Assembly: GCA_013365325.1 (NCBI GenBank)
Contig: JABVXV010000264.1
Span: 1 to 64,000 of the forward strand
Source: Dipetalonema caudispina
Taxonomy: Eukaryota > Nematoda > Chromadorea > Rhabditida > Onchocercidae
DNA: 64,000 nt
Reading direction: 5' to 3'
Shown here: one piece after another, positions 39,201-51,960 of the stretch
How the letters are laid out: each line of letters starts with the position of its first letter
Position numbering within the stretch: the first letter of the stretch is position 1
Position numbers and translations under genes: made by a program
The notes under the pieces: model-generated
The model's database searches: none
What the model was told of the DNA's origin: nothing
The model's input: only the letters and a program-made list of their open reading frames with translations

Positions 39201-42200
39201 TTCTAAGAATTACTTGAATGGGATGCTGTGGGTCACAACTTTCATTTATAAGAGCAAGAAACAAATTTGTTTGTGGCACTGGAATCACTTCCGCACGAAT
39301 GCTTCCCAATTTCATACCAGCTACTGAGCTGGTATCATCACATGGGATCTGAAGATTTATTAGTCATCGATTAAAACATCGGTTATCCTAATTCAAAAAA
39401 AAGACTCAATGGTCTAAAAAATTTCGTCTGAAACAGTCCACAACAAAGGAAACTCTAATTCTAGTACAAAAAATGCATAAAGCTTTGCATGATTTTGGAA
39501 AATATGTTCTATAAAAAAATTATGAAAATTTGCATAAAAATTTTTTTAGAATTCTAGTGTAAGCGTCCTCTGCTAGGAAAAGCAGAATCACGACAGTTGA
39601 GTAAATTATTCCTTATACCTAAAAAAATAAAAATATATATAAATATACAAAATAAAAAATAAATTTAAAAACAAATTTACGGTCAAAGCGTCTGAATACG
39701 AAATATTGAATCGGAAGAAACGTTCAACTGAGCGAGTAGTCCATTGCATACACTGTCTTTTTTGTACAAATTTTGTTTTTGCGATTAAATATGTTGCAAG
39801 TTGAGGTTCTAGATAACTAATATGGGAACGTTCAACGGCATTCCACGAAACGCTTCTACCATAGGACCGAGTTTTTTTACTGGAGACACTTGTTTCTATT
39901 CCGTGTGAAATCACGTTGCCCAAGTCATCAAACAAAACGCAACGCCGTGACTGAAAATCATTAAAAATTGAAGATTACATTAGGTTCAAAGATGCATCGC
40001 CATGTTTGTCATTTCAAATACGTGAAAATTCATTGTGAACTTTAATTCAATTATATGCCTCCTTAAAGAGGATTATAATAGGCATTATGGCAAACGAGAA
40101 AAAAATGAACCTCTTTGCAAACGTTAATTGCGCTTCGCAGCAATTTCGAGAAAAACCCTACGGTTACATCCATTGCAACGACAGCAAAAACCTGGTCTTT
40201 GGAATTGTGCATACTTCCAGCTTGACCTAAAAATCACTTCTAAAATTTGGAAGGAGAAAAATTCCATAGACAAGTGCCTAAAGAAAATAGTAAATCCTAA
40301 AGACTAAAAATTATGAATTTGCCTTCGAAAATAGCAGTTGAAATCGTTACAACTTGTCCTACATTATCTTCCAAGAATGGCCCTGTCACAACGATTCTTC
40401 CAGGAAATTCATTAGCACGCACATACCTAAACAAAGATGAAATGAAAGAAAGAAAACCATATCTACATATCATTTTTGATTCACATCGAGACAAAAACTT
40501 TTAGTTGTAAGAATTAACATCCTCGAAATAAAGTTCGAAGTACTCTAACATGAAATGTTCCATTTCTTACACTGACTCATCTGCATAGAACTTTACCTAC
40601 AACTACTGATATAAAATTAAAGCCCTTTCAAAGCATTAAAATAATACTTGACACCTCAGTAAATACCAATTTTTGAAAAACAGCAACCCAAATAGACGAA
40701 AAAATTGCAGAAGGTCAGACAAATCAATAAACTCGAAGTTCTTAAGTGTGAGAATGTAATAAAACCAACCACAATTGTAAGTCAGGTTCATAATTGTCCT
40801 GAATTACAGTTGCCGGATAAGTGATCATAACACCTCGTGAAGTTGCAATATAACGTCGCAAGACAAATTCATGTGAATTACTAGCTGCTTTATCACGCCA
40901 GTATGGTATAATACCGGATAGTGCACCAACATGTTCACGAACACTCAACCGAATACCCGTATTTCGAATTAAACCGAAAGGATCACCTCAAGAAATACTC
41001 CTATTAGAAGTAAAACCGGAACTTGACCTGAGAGGAATGCAACTAACGAATTTTTCACTATGCATATGGGAAGAAAAGTTACTTAATAGAATTTTCTCTG
41101 CATAAAATCATTTATTTCCCAGCTTCTTTCCAATTCAGTCCATGTCACATAAAAATTATAGCAAAATGGAAAAAAATACCTAAATATACCCAGTAATTTG
41201 CAATCCATTGTGGAGATGGTGGACGCTGCAAGGAAGAAACAGTGAAACAACTTGGGCTCAGGTAAACACCGCCTAATTTCATAGTAGAAAGATAGCCAAA
41301 GTGCGAGCAATAGAAAAGCGATGAATCTCTCTGAAATATGTTTATTTAAAATGTCTAAAAATTACAGTACAAGCTTTCCCAAAAATTTTGAATTTAATAA
41401 AACAACCTGAATATCAAGACGATGATAGACAAGATTATCCAATACATATTCTTGTCTTAAATTTTTTAAAAGCATTGAAATTTTAGCCTCCATTTCGCTA
41501 ACTTTCATTGCCATAGCAACAACAAACGGTGCATTCTTCAGCTGAAAAATAATTTGATAGAAAAAATAAAACAAAATTTATGCAAAATAAGGTATTGACT
41601 AACTATATATGCTTGAAGTTTTATGTTACGCTTCAAGGTATTTCATGGGTAATTAATAAAGATAAGTATTTGTTAACGAAAGCAAGCATTCCATAGTTGT
41701 AAAAAAAGCTTTCTCCGCTAAGTCAGTTACATTCTCTTATTCTTGCTCATTCCTTGTTCTTTCCACTGAAAAAGGATTCTAGAAATCTTGTGGCATAGGC
41801 TACTTTTCCTTTTCTTTTTCGAGAGAAAATATTGAGTTGCTGATGTTTCAGGACGAAAGATCTTTTATCATCTGTAATGTATGTTATTTATGGTTTTAGT
41901 TAAAGATTAAATGAAATTTCGTGGCCAAACTTTTCGCTAAAAAAAAAAAAAAAAATAGAACATACTCTCATCCACGTATATTTTAATTTTACTTTCTCCA
42001 TCCCTTCTTCCTTCACAATTTCGAATGAGCCTTCGCTGATTTCTTCGACTGAGAAATGCTCACTAAGCCAGAGATCTTTTTCTGACCAAGCTTCCAACGT
42101 ACCGATATGTAAAGGCCATGGTGATGTTTTACGCATATGAGAAGCGATGATGACGCGACTAAAAAACTTCAATTTCATAATCTTTTGAAATCCCTTAAAA

Positions 42201-45200
42201 TGCCACGTCCAAGAAAAAACTAAATAACAAAAGATGTACAGTTACTCCCACGGTAAGTTTATCAGGTTTCAAATGGTAATTCTCATAGTATTTGCGTTGC
42301 CACGATAGCAATTTCCCTCCCTCCCTCATTTTTCCCTAAAAAAAGACAAACTCTTTTTGTTAACATAAAATTTTCAAGTAATGATAAGTTTACCCCAGCA
42401 GATCGCAAAGGAAAATCCGTAATCTAATCTTCGCTGGTGCCATGACTACTAAGTCATTGTATTTGATAACATCAGCAATTATATCCAAGTTCAAATCCAT
42501 GCCAATTACAGCTGCCTAGAAAATTTCTTTATTTGACAAATTGAAATGAATCTTTTTCCTTTCGAATATATATAGGTAACTCTAATATTATATGTATAGT
42601 CACACCAATTTATTATCCTTCTGTAAGCTGGTGGAGAGAGAAACCAGTGTTGCTTGGTATTCGCTAAAAGGATACGACCAGAACCATTCATTGTTCGCTG
42701 AATAAATCGGCAGCTCCTCATTAGTACCAATGGAAAGAAATTCAAACATTCGAAGTAGTGTCAGTGTTGCATGCTCATTAGTTCCAATTGAAATCATCTG
42801 TAATTAACAAGTTACCATTTATTGCTTGACCAAATCTGCCCACGTAGAGCTAATCGATGTTAATGCAGTCAATCATTATTTTCAGTATCATCGATGAAAA
42901 AAGTATAATACCTTTCCTGGTATTGTCGCTTTGTTCAAGGCTGCCTTCAACTTCTCGCCAAGTGATTGCTGGTATTTCGTGAAATTCATTTCCGCAATGT
43001 TTTTCAAAAATTCGTACGACCAAAAAAGCGGCGTTTCATCACCTAGAAGTAAAATTTTCAAAACTTCACCAGGAGAGATCTTTACTTTACTTTTCTATTT
43101 CACTGAAAAAAATGAATCAAGGATTTCTTTTTGAATCGAGATCAAATCTAAATCAATTTTTATTGTATCTAACTCCACCATTAAAGCTATACCACCTCTG
43201 TAAATACAAAAGTAATTCCCAAAATTTAGCACAGAGAAACGTAAAATGAGGACAGATACCTTTCAGTTCCCAAAACGTAGCTGGCATTGCGAACGGTGTT
43301 CAGAAAGAGACATACTAACAAATAGAATTTAAAGCGTTTATTAACAATAAATCAATCGATCTCATTCACTGCTTCAAGTTAGGATTTATTAAAGAAAGAA
43401 GAAATAAGTTACTTCTATTCCAATCACAAAAAAGACTTATTCATATCTAAATGTCAGGAAAGTGTACATACCATCGCTCAGTGCCAGAGTGTTAATTTTC
43501 ACACGAACATTCGCTTCTAGAACAATTTCCGCCACAGCGCTCAAGACCGAAGCTGCTTCACCTAATTCTGACATTACACCTCTGCTGATGTAAAACAAAA
43601 TATTATGATGAAATTCATTTCTACCATTTTCTCGATCAAAAGCTTCTTCCTGAAAAAAATGGATCTCAAAATCTCTATTACTTTTTAGAAGAACTGATGG
43701 AAAAGAATGACAAACTATAGAGCAGAATAAGAAGAAATAAGATCATTCCAGAATATAAATAACTCTGTGTTCCAAAATTCCAAAATTGCCCATCTTTATT
43801 GTTTTTTTCCAATAATGTTGATGAAAAAGAACATAAAAGATCATAAATTCTAGGATCTGAGAATTCCGGTGCAGAAATCGTATCAAGAAGTGATAAAAGA
43901 TCAGCATAAAACGCCTCACCGATTTTTTGGTTCTGGATATTAACACCGGCGATAAAATTTCAAAACTAGGGTTGGAAAAATGTGAGTCGAGCGAAACGAT
44001 TCCTTTTCACCGTAATAATGAGAAAGTTTTCCAAAACACTTCATACTTTTATGCATTTTGATGAATTCGCCTTAATTTTTGAGTTATACTGATTTCAAAA
44101 AATGCTCCGCTTACCTCAACAAATAATCTGCAGGCCATCTGAATAGCACTTGTATGTGAATATGTTTTTTGATTACCTCGTTCAAATGCTTCTATAAAGG
44201 CTGTCATTACGGCAATTTGTTCACTCGTTACACCCAAGAAATTTTGATTTTTGCAAGCTCTGATATTATCTGTTCCATTTGATACCATTATCATGTACCT
44301 ATACATTCCAAGTTTTGAAATTTTTACTGGAAACAAAGGATGTCTATGCTCTTTTCAAAACACACAATGCATGAAAAAAATCTCTCATGAAATCTAATCT
44401 TGAATCTAGTTAAGAAGTAAGGTTAGCTAGAAAGATAATGTTGTAGTACACTTTTTCTTTAAGCTTCAAGTAAAACCGAGCACACAGTGACATGTGTTGT
44501 TCGGAAAAAATTGATCAATCCGAATCGATCGTACAAAGGTTACATTGTTTTGAGTACTTTTATGAAGATGATCACGCATACATAGAATTCAGTTGCGTGA
44601 TGACCAAAAGATACGTATAATTAACTATCTGATTCAAGCATGAAAGTTTGTCCGTCTGTCATCCATCACCACGGAGCATTTAATATTAACACGCTATAGT
44701 TATCTTTAACTAAGTTCTTGGTATATAGAGTTAAACATTGAACTCGAAAATAAAAATTGACAAAGAGCATAAAACTTACTTATCTCCAGGAACAGCACCA
44801 TCAAGAAGGATTTTAGCAACGCTCTTTGCTTTAGCCAGATGTACATCAGAAAGTAGTGTTCCTAAAATATTTGAAGACTAAAGTCAATATTAAGCTATCT
44901 GATCAAAAAGATTCCAAATTTATAAGCATGTAAATTTTCCGAAATGAGTAATATCTTAAGTGTCATAAATGAACGAAGTTGGAAACCCATCCTAATTTTA
45001 GACTTACCAAGTCATCATTGACAGTTTACTTGCTTGAAAGGATTCTTTGTCGCAAGATTTTATTAACATGTTGCAGATACTGATGCCAATATCAAAAAGA
45101 AGTAACTTTATTCTGATTAATTTCAGCAGTATATCAACCCGTCTTCTAAATAACCGGGTTGATCAGTGTAACATTTCAACTCTCATTCCTTTTTTGAATT

Positions 45201-46748
45201 ACATATTTTTGATAACGCATGACGTATAATAGGGAACATTTATTAACCATATATATATATATATATATATTTTCCTCTCTTATGCTCCATCTCACTATTT
45301 ATCTCTAGATATATCGATAAATTCTTAAAATAAGCAAACCTGCATCGATAAGAACTACAACACGTCGTTTCTGAGGCAAAGCAGCAGCAAGAAATGGACC
45401 CCAGTGTCTTCGTTCATGAACCGGAAAGGCATGTGCCGGATATTCGACATGTGGTCCACTGGTACCAATAATATACTGCCATCGCACTGCACTATCAAGG
45501 GCGTTCGTATGCAGAACTAAATGCAAAGAATTTATAAAGCATTGTCAGATAATTACAGAAATTACCAACTGAACTATAGGCTTACACAATCGTTAGCAGC
45601 TTATAAGCAAAGAGAAATTCTCGGTTTTCAAAACCTTTTCGGACATAATGGAATGGAATAAAATGCCTATGCATTTTAATTATAATATAAAAGTTTCATA
45701 CTACCTGATGTGAGATTTTTCTCGGCATAATATAAGAATCTTGACGGTTGTTTGGCTGATATCAAACATGCACTGGTCATGTTTACACGTGTACCAAATT
45801 GTTCTTCATAGCTTAAAACAGTTCAATAAACAACGTTAGCTGCTAGTAGAAAAATTGATTGAACTTTTACGAGTTCTAATTTCTTCTAGGTTGAAGGTAG
45901 ACAAGATAAATGAACTGAAATATCACACATCACATGGTACTGAAAATAAAATAACGGCATTTTTCAAATATACAGCAAGCATAATGTTTGCCATAGCAAC
46001 AAAGGAAAACAATTTAAATTAGCCGAAATTTACTCAGTTCATGGTATCAAAAAAAGAAGCTCTCACCTCGTAAACAACATACCTCAAATGTCCCGGCGTA
46101 ATCCGTGCACATTCCGTCATTGATCTATAGTCGCGGAAATTGATCCAATCTGGTTGCGAACTGCTTGAAATATATTTCTTTGTTTCAGCTAATAAATTGA
46201 GGTACTTTGCAAACTGCGCGTCAAGGCGACTTGTTATATCGCGTACTAGTGAAGAATTAAGAGCTGTTCGTTTGAAATCCAAACCATCGATAATTGACTG
46301 CAAATTAATCACTAATAGGTGAACCAAATTAATTAATATGTTATAATATCACAATGAGAGTTTCGAAAAAATCAAACATACAAATCACATCTTTGATCCG
46401 TACCGTATAACTTCTACAGCTAATTATCGTTTGAAAAAAAAAATGCATTTAGAATTTCATATATTCTTTAATTTCTCATTAAAGGAGAAAATTTGTAATT
46501 TCGTTTATTTAGTAAATAAGACGAGGAATTATTCATTAAGTTGACGAAAGTTATACCTGTATGACAGGTACACCAAGCAATTCATTAACTTGCAAGCGAT
46601 GTGCTTTGTACAATTGGTCGGCTGTAAAATGTGCAGCAAGTGTGATGTAATTTTCACGTGCAATATCCTGATGTTGATGATACATTGCTGTAATTACGAC
46701 AAAAGTCGTAATAATTAATGCAATCACTTGAATCAAATAATGATGCAT
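36248..46748 (-). CDS. CACHD1: CACHD1-type VWA and cache domain membrane protein
   Basis: Single-pass surface protein related to calcium-channel alpha2-delta subunits; vertebrate CACHD1 modulates voltage-gated channels. Exon ends, 5' to 3': 46748-46557, 46297-46083, 45811-45705, 45516-45340, 44861-44780, 44298-44115, 43649-43472, 43314-43260, 43197-43193 (microexon), 43042-42912, 42797-42606, 42515-42394, 42158-41966, 41541-41407, 41330-41180, 40986-40770, 40426-40323, 40226-40111, 39950-39681, 39348-39214, 39017-38874, 38587-38463, 38291-38140, 38014-37917, 37747-37600, 37473-37305, 36380-36248; 1309 aa (human ~1274). An N-terminal signal-like hydrophobic run is followed by a VWA region with LIDAGTLLSD where the MIDAS DxSxS should be, cache segments ([46 protein letters not shown]), a Cys-rich block ([11 protein letters not shown]), a TM segment at [20 protein letters not shown], and a ~140-aa tail with [11 protein letters not shown] that matches the vertebrate tail. 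Confidence 0.9.
40227..40322 (-). other. GC-AG intron in the CACHD1 gene
   Basis: The exon ending at 40323 reads ...TTCGAAG followed by GCAAAT, and no GT donor of the needed phase is present before the next in-frame stop. Joining to the acceptor at 40227 restores the cache-domain frame: TAIFEG then [24 protein letters not shown] introns usually have a strong remaining donor consensus, as here (AAG/GCAAAT). Confidence 0.75.
43193..43197 (-). other. probable 5-nt microexon in the CACHD1 gene
   Basis: The flanking exons (43314-43260 and 43042-42912) are both clearly coding, but one ends in phase 2 and the next starts needing one base, so they cannot join directly. Five bases, AGGTG, preceded by a strong TTTACAG acceptor and followed by GTATAG, fix the phase and yield [14 protein letters not shown]. 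Including it makes the whole 27-exon sum a multiple of three. Confidence 0.5.
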
Positions 46749-48531
46749 TGAAGTGAATATAAGATGAATGATTATCAATGATAACAGATAAATGATATAG
46801 CAAGTTGGTATAATTCATATTTTGATAACAGAAATTTTGCAGTATTGTAATTCGTCACCCTTTGATCCATTTCACATCTGAAATAACGATAATACTACAT
46901 TATTTAATTATTTGAAAGTTAGAAATTTAACAGAAATAATCTTTAAAATACTTCAAATTATTCAATTATTTATTCCTAGAATAATATACTCAGTGTTTTA
47001 ACAATGCCGAATAATTTATCATTCCAAAATGAACTTCTCTATAAGCAAATTAATGAAACTATCATATTATCATTTATCCATCATTATTAATCTATACCTT
47101 TTTTATATTCTGACATATCATTATCTAACGAAAGTTTTCAAATCATTGAACAAAAAAAAGAAAAAGTTAATAAGTTGAAGAAAGAACAAATAAAGAATTT
47201 AATAGAAGCAATGATAGAGTTTAATAAAATTGAAATTTTGGGAAAATTTCATTAATGTAACTTTTGATTATTTATTATTCCATCTATTAACGTTCTATGA
47301 TTTATCAATAACAATGATAACTATAATATATACATATCAAAGAATGATAATATAAATTGTATGGATATGCAAAATAATACATTCAAAAATGATAAATTAT
47401 TATGCTAAATGAAATTGCAAAAAAAAAAAAAAAAAAATTAAAAATTAAAAATTTAAAATTTAAAGAAAAAAGATAGTGAATTTTTAATGTAATTCTTTAT
47501 GGATGATTGAAAAAATATTGATGAAATAATAAGAATAGGAATAATTGTATAATTTTTAGCATTTAAAAATGATAATTAAACAGAAGACATCGTATAATTT
47601 TAACAAAAAATTTAATGAAAATATCGACCAACCGTAAAATATTATGCTGATTAAACCGGAAAAAGAGAGGTGAAAGGTTACAAGAGAAGTTATGTGGGAA
47701 GAGAAGATTAGCTGAAACATACAGGAATTCTTGATTTTTGTATAATTTATCTCACTTCTCTTCTTTCATATTTTAAACTCTATACTAAATTGGAAGTTAG
47801 AGAAGATGTCATACATCGTATTCCTTATTAATGATTTAATTAATCAATTATTTTAATTCTATTAATCTAAATTGATCTTTTGAACTCAATGAGAAATTAT
47901 TGAACAGAAATTTTTTACTACACTTTTACTACCTATGATAATAAAAAAAAAAAAAGATTTTTCATTCTTTAATAAAAATTATAAATTCCATTGAATATTA
48001 AGTATTAATTATAAATTTATCAAAATATACTCCTAATTTTAACAATCAAATCTATGACAATAATATGAAACATTGCTAACTTATTACATTATATGCAAAA
48101 ATAACTAATATTTGTTAGTTTATTAACTTTTAATTTTAAATTTAAAAAAGAAAAAAAATCTAACATAATTCATTTTATTTTCATTTATCTTCAAAATTTC
48201 ATTCCTAATCGGTTGCTTGGCTTAAAATGGTTCATTTAATTTCGATTTACATTTCAATTCTCTTAAATTATTTTATTGAAAAAGTTTTCTTTTTTTTTTT
48301 TTCCTTTTATTTTTTTAACTAGAAATGATGTTAAATAATCTTTTAATTTGATTTTCCACTCATATTCAATTTGATTACTCGATTATCTAATAATTCATAA
48401 ATTTTTACAATATAAAATTCAAATTTGAAAATTTTTAAATAAATAATTATCAATCTTATAAGGATGAAAATTAAACCTAAAATTCAATGTTATTAAAAAT
48501 TTCCATTTTTTTTTGATGATAAAACATTCAG
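46749..48531. other. intergenic region between divergent genes
   Basis: Separates the CACHD1 start from the first certain exon of the plus-strand gene. It must hold the CACHD1 promoter and the missing first exon and promoter of the other gene. One candidate first exon is 47029-47133 on the plus strand: an ATG opening 35 codons with a hydrophobic stretch (YYHLSIIINLYLFYILTY), ending phase 0 before GTTTTC, which would fit the phase of 48532. The donor is weak. Confidence 0.45.
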
Positions 48532-50359
48532 GTACATTCACCAAAACGTATCAGTCATATTACTAACATTAAATTTGAACCATACTCAGTTGTTACTGAT
48601 ACATCAACCGTTGCAACTGATTATGCATCAGTTGCATCTAACGAAAGTTTCTGCGACACTTCAAACATTCTCGATGATCGACTTGTTTTTGGACCTTGGC
48701 CTAAACCTCCATTGTAATAATTTTTTTTCAATTTTGAAAAAAATTTTTAATATATCATATTTTTGAAATTATGATACAAAATTCATTAGTTATATTATTG
48801 GTTCATTTAGTTTTCTTTTTTCATTTTTCAAAGTAAATTTTATAGGCCAATGAAAAGTCATTCAGAATCAAATCATAATCATAAATTATTGCAATGCATA
48901 GAGCATGATGATATGAAGAAAAGCTCTTCCATGGATATTGCTATTCATTGTGAAAGTAAATTTAAATCGATGTTAATTGATAATTTAGTAATTAGTAAAG
49001 TAAAGTTAACAATATTAATTAGTAAATTATTAAGAGATTTATGCGAAATATCACAATTATTGCTTAATTCTACTGTGTTTTTCTGATACCGATTGTTATT
49101 ATTATTTTGTGGTTTTCTGCTTGTGATATCTTCTGATACCGTAAGAAATTATGATATCTGTAATAAGTATAGGCATATGAATTGATAGAAAAATTGAAAT
49201 TAAAGTCTGTTTGTTAACATTATAAATTAGAAATTTACATTGAGATCTTAAATTTATTGAAAACACGAAAAATCTTACAGAAAAAATTGTTTGAATATTA
49301 TTTCCTTTGATGTTTGCTTTTTAGACTTTTTAAAATTTCATCTTTCTAAAAACTGAAAAATTTTCTATCAGTTTAGCTTAATTAGCTAAATTTCAGAGCC
49401 AACAGAAGAGGTGAGCACGATGGCAATCAATGTTCCAATAGCTGGAAATGCTAGAGAAAAAGTTTAAAAATGCTTCATAATTTTGAACAATCATTTTCTT
49501 TGATGATTTTTTAAGCATCATTGTTTAATAAATTTTATTCAGAAAAAAAAAAAAAAAAAAGAAAACTCAAAAATCATATCTTCTTATTCAAAATACAAAA
49601 AAAAAAAAATTTTTGATTTACTAGAGCTTGATCTCAATCACAATCATACTGCACAATATGCTTAATTAGTATCAACGAACATTTTCAGTTATCAGAAAAT
49701 AATTTACATGCAAAAACTGCTGTAATATCACATGAACAAGTGAATTATAATACAGCAATGTTAAAAAATGACCACATTTCGATAAGTTTAATTTTATTTC
49801 TTAAAAAATAAAATTATCACATGGTCATTTTACATTTTACTCTCTCATGCTTATTTGCTTGTTTAATTCAAACGAACAATTTTAAGCATTTTTTCTACTA
49901 ATTTATATCCATGGATATATTTTAGGATGCAACAGAATCAGAGCATTCTATTCAAATGATAACACCGTTACTATCACTAAATGAGCAGAATAAATTACAT
50001 TTTGAGCAGCTTCAGCAACGGCTTACATCACCACTTGTTAGCACGGTATTAATTATTTGATTAGAATTATCACCAATTTATAATATATGATTGATAAATA
50101 GATTAGTTTAGGTGGAAATATTGATGAATAAGCTTATTGCTTATTTTTTTTGAATCTAATTGTTAAAAATTTTCAACAAATACTTTATAGCTTGGAGCAA
50201 GAATTGAAACAACTGGTGAATCATCCACTGATCAAGATTTAGCAATCAACGAAACTGATAACATTAAGGTAAAAAAAAATAATGGAACTAGTAAATATTC
50301 CTAAGGTAGAAGTGAAAAAAGAAAAAATGAGCATTATTTATTGAAGATATGAATTTTTC

Positions 50360-50395
<36 letters not shown>

Positions 50396-51914
50396 TTGAG
50401 AAGACTTGAATTGGCCTTGTAAATGACAGACTGAAATTTTTTTTTCCTTTTTTGAAAAAAAAAAAAAGAAAAGAAAGAAACTTACGACTCTAATTTTACG
50501 ATGTTTTTTTTTTTTTCTTTTTTGTAAAGGTCGTTCAGATATAATTAAATAAAAAAATCAAAAAATATTATTTTCAATTTTTAGATGCCAATTGTAACAT
50601 TGCAATCAGTATCACAATCAATTAAATCGAAAGGAATTCATGATAGTATGAATTTTTTTTCTTGTTTCAATTGAAATTGTATTTTTGAAGTAATTAAACG
50701 ATTAATTCATGTAGTGAATTTGACAAAAAAAAAAAAATTTTTTTTTTCTAACATTTCAGAAATTGATGATGAATTGGCAGCACACAACCCATCATATTTT
50801 CAACAGAAACATATCATAGATTTACAACCAACTGCATCTATTCCTTCTGGGGTAAGTTAATTGCACATAAAAAATAGTTTAATTTTGCTGAAATAAATAA
50901 TTTTTTTTTTTTTTTTTTATTTGAGTATTCAAGTAGACAATGATTTTATTTCATCAGAATTGTCCTGCTTTACTTCATTTGCAAACAATCTTAAGGATAT
51001 ATTAAAAATAACTTTTATTATATTCACAGATATATGTAAATATGATCAAAAATTAATTGTGCAATTAAACATTTGAATATTTTTTTTTTTTGTTTTAAAT
51101 CCTTTTACATTTCAATTCATTCATATTTTATGCATATAAATATTCACTCATTTATATATTTTTTATATCATCAAATGTTGTTTTAAAGAATACGATTTAC
51201 ATTTCATTTAATTCTCTCTACCTATCATTTCAAAGTTTAATTCATTATTTTCATTTGTTTATATGCAAATTTCAATTATTTTTATGAAATTTATCAAAGA
51301 ATTTCGCATAATTTAATATTGTCATTCCGAAAATATAGGCCCATACACAATGAATTATTCTATAAGCTAAACTTTTAAAATTATATTTATTATTATTATT
51401 ATTATTGTTATTATTATTATTACTGTTACCATTATTATTAATTGTCATTGTTATCATTTCATAATTTAGGATGTGAAAACGCAAAAATTGTTGGATGCAA
51501 CGTATGAAACAGCTCTTAGTGAAGGTTAATATTCCTTTTTATAAAATTTGATAAAAAAAAAAAAAAAAAAATTAGAAAAGTATTGGTGAAGTGCAACGAT
51601 AACTTTCGTTGATTACTTAGATATTATTAAAATGAAATGATGCTAAACAATTCAATTCATTCGATAAAATTTTCTTTTCAGAAGATATTCATTTGAAAAG
51701 CGATCCATTTGAGCAACATGGTAGTAATAATAATAATAATAATAATAATTCAAATGATGTCAATATGATAAAGGAAAAATATATTAATGGATTAATGCTT
51801 GGAATTGGAAAAATTTTACGTAAAAAGAATGGTGGAATTGCTGCATTGTATAAGAATGCCTTAGAAAAGCCTGATTCAAGGTTCAGCAAAATTTTATATT
51901 CCATGATTGCATAA
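48532..51914 (+). CDS. uncharacterised low-complexity protein, first exon not found
   Basis: I do not recognise this protein. Ten exons join in phase: 48532-48713, 48846-48955, 49397-49410, 49689-49739, 49926-50045, 50191-50268, 50585-50645, 50760-50851, 51470-51524, 51682-51914, giving 331 aa to a TAA. The first exon (VHSPKRISHITNIKFEPYS) has a good acceptor and no ATG, so at least one upstream exon is missing. The sequence is polar and Ser/Thr/Gln/His-rich, with KPPLPMKSHSESNHNHK, and a run of eight Asn encoded by perfect AAT repeats (51726-51749). The C-terminal 60 residues (NGLMLGIGKILRKKNGGIAA, then LYKNALEKPDSRFSKIL) look more structured and may be the conserved part. One exon is only 14 nt. 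It is convergent with the Eph receptor gene. The consistent phases and the AATAAA 41 bases after the stop support a real gene; the function is unknown. Confidence 0.6.
51384..51439. repeat. (TTA)n microsatellite
   Basis: Interrupted TTA/ATT array in the intron before the ninth exon of the plus-strand uncharacterised gene. The poly-Asn open frame on the opposite strand is an artefact of it. Confidence 0.85.
51726..51749 (+). repeat. coding (AAT)8 microsatellite
   Basis: Eight perfect AAT codons inside the last exon of the uncharacterised plus-strand gene encode a poly-Asn run. Pure codon use suggests recent slippage and possible length polymorphism. Confidence 0.85.
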
Positions 51915-51954
51915 TTTTGCTATGAAGGAAATTTCAATGATGAAATTGATATGG

Positions 51955-51960
51955 AATAAA
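51955..51960 (+). terminator. polyadenylation signal AATAAA
   Basis: AATAAA 41 bases after the stop of the plus-strand uncharacterised gene; a second AATAAA follows within about 20 bases. Confidence 0.6.

Noticed and set aside
42246..42335. A 90-nt exon-like segment in a CACHD1 intron reading [20 protein letters not shown], with a good TTTTTTTAG acceptor
   Set aside because: Its phase is 0-0, but the flanking exons require phase 2. Joining 42394 directly to 42158 gives [15 protein letters not shown], the expected cache-strand pattern, so the segment is intronic.
51272..51484. Minus-strand frame with a poly-Asn run
   Set aside because: It is the reverse translation of the TTA microsatellite in an intron of the plus-strand gene.
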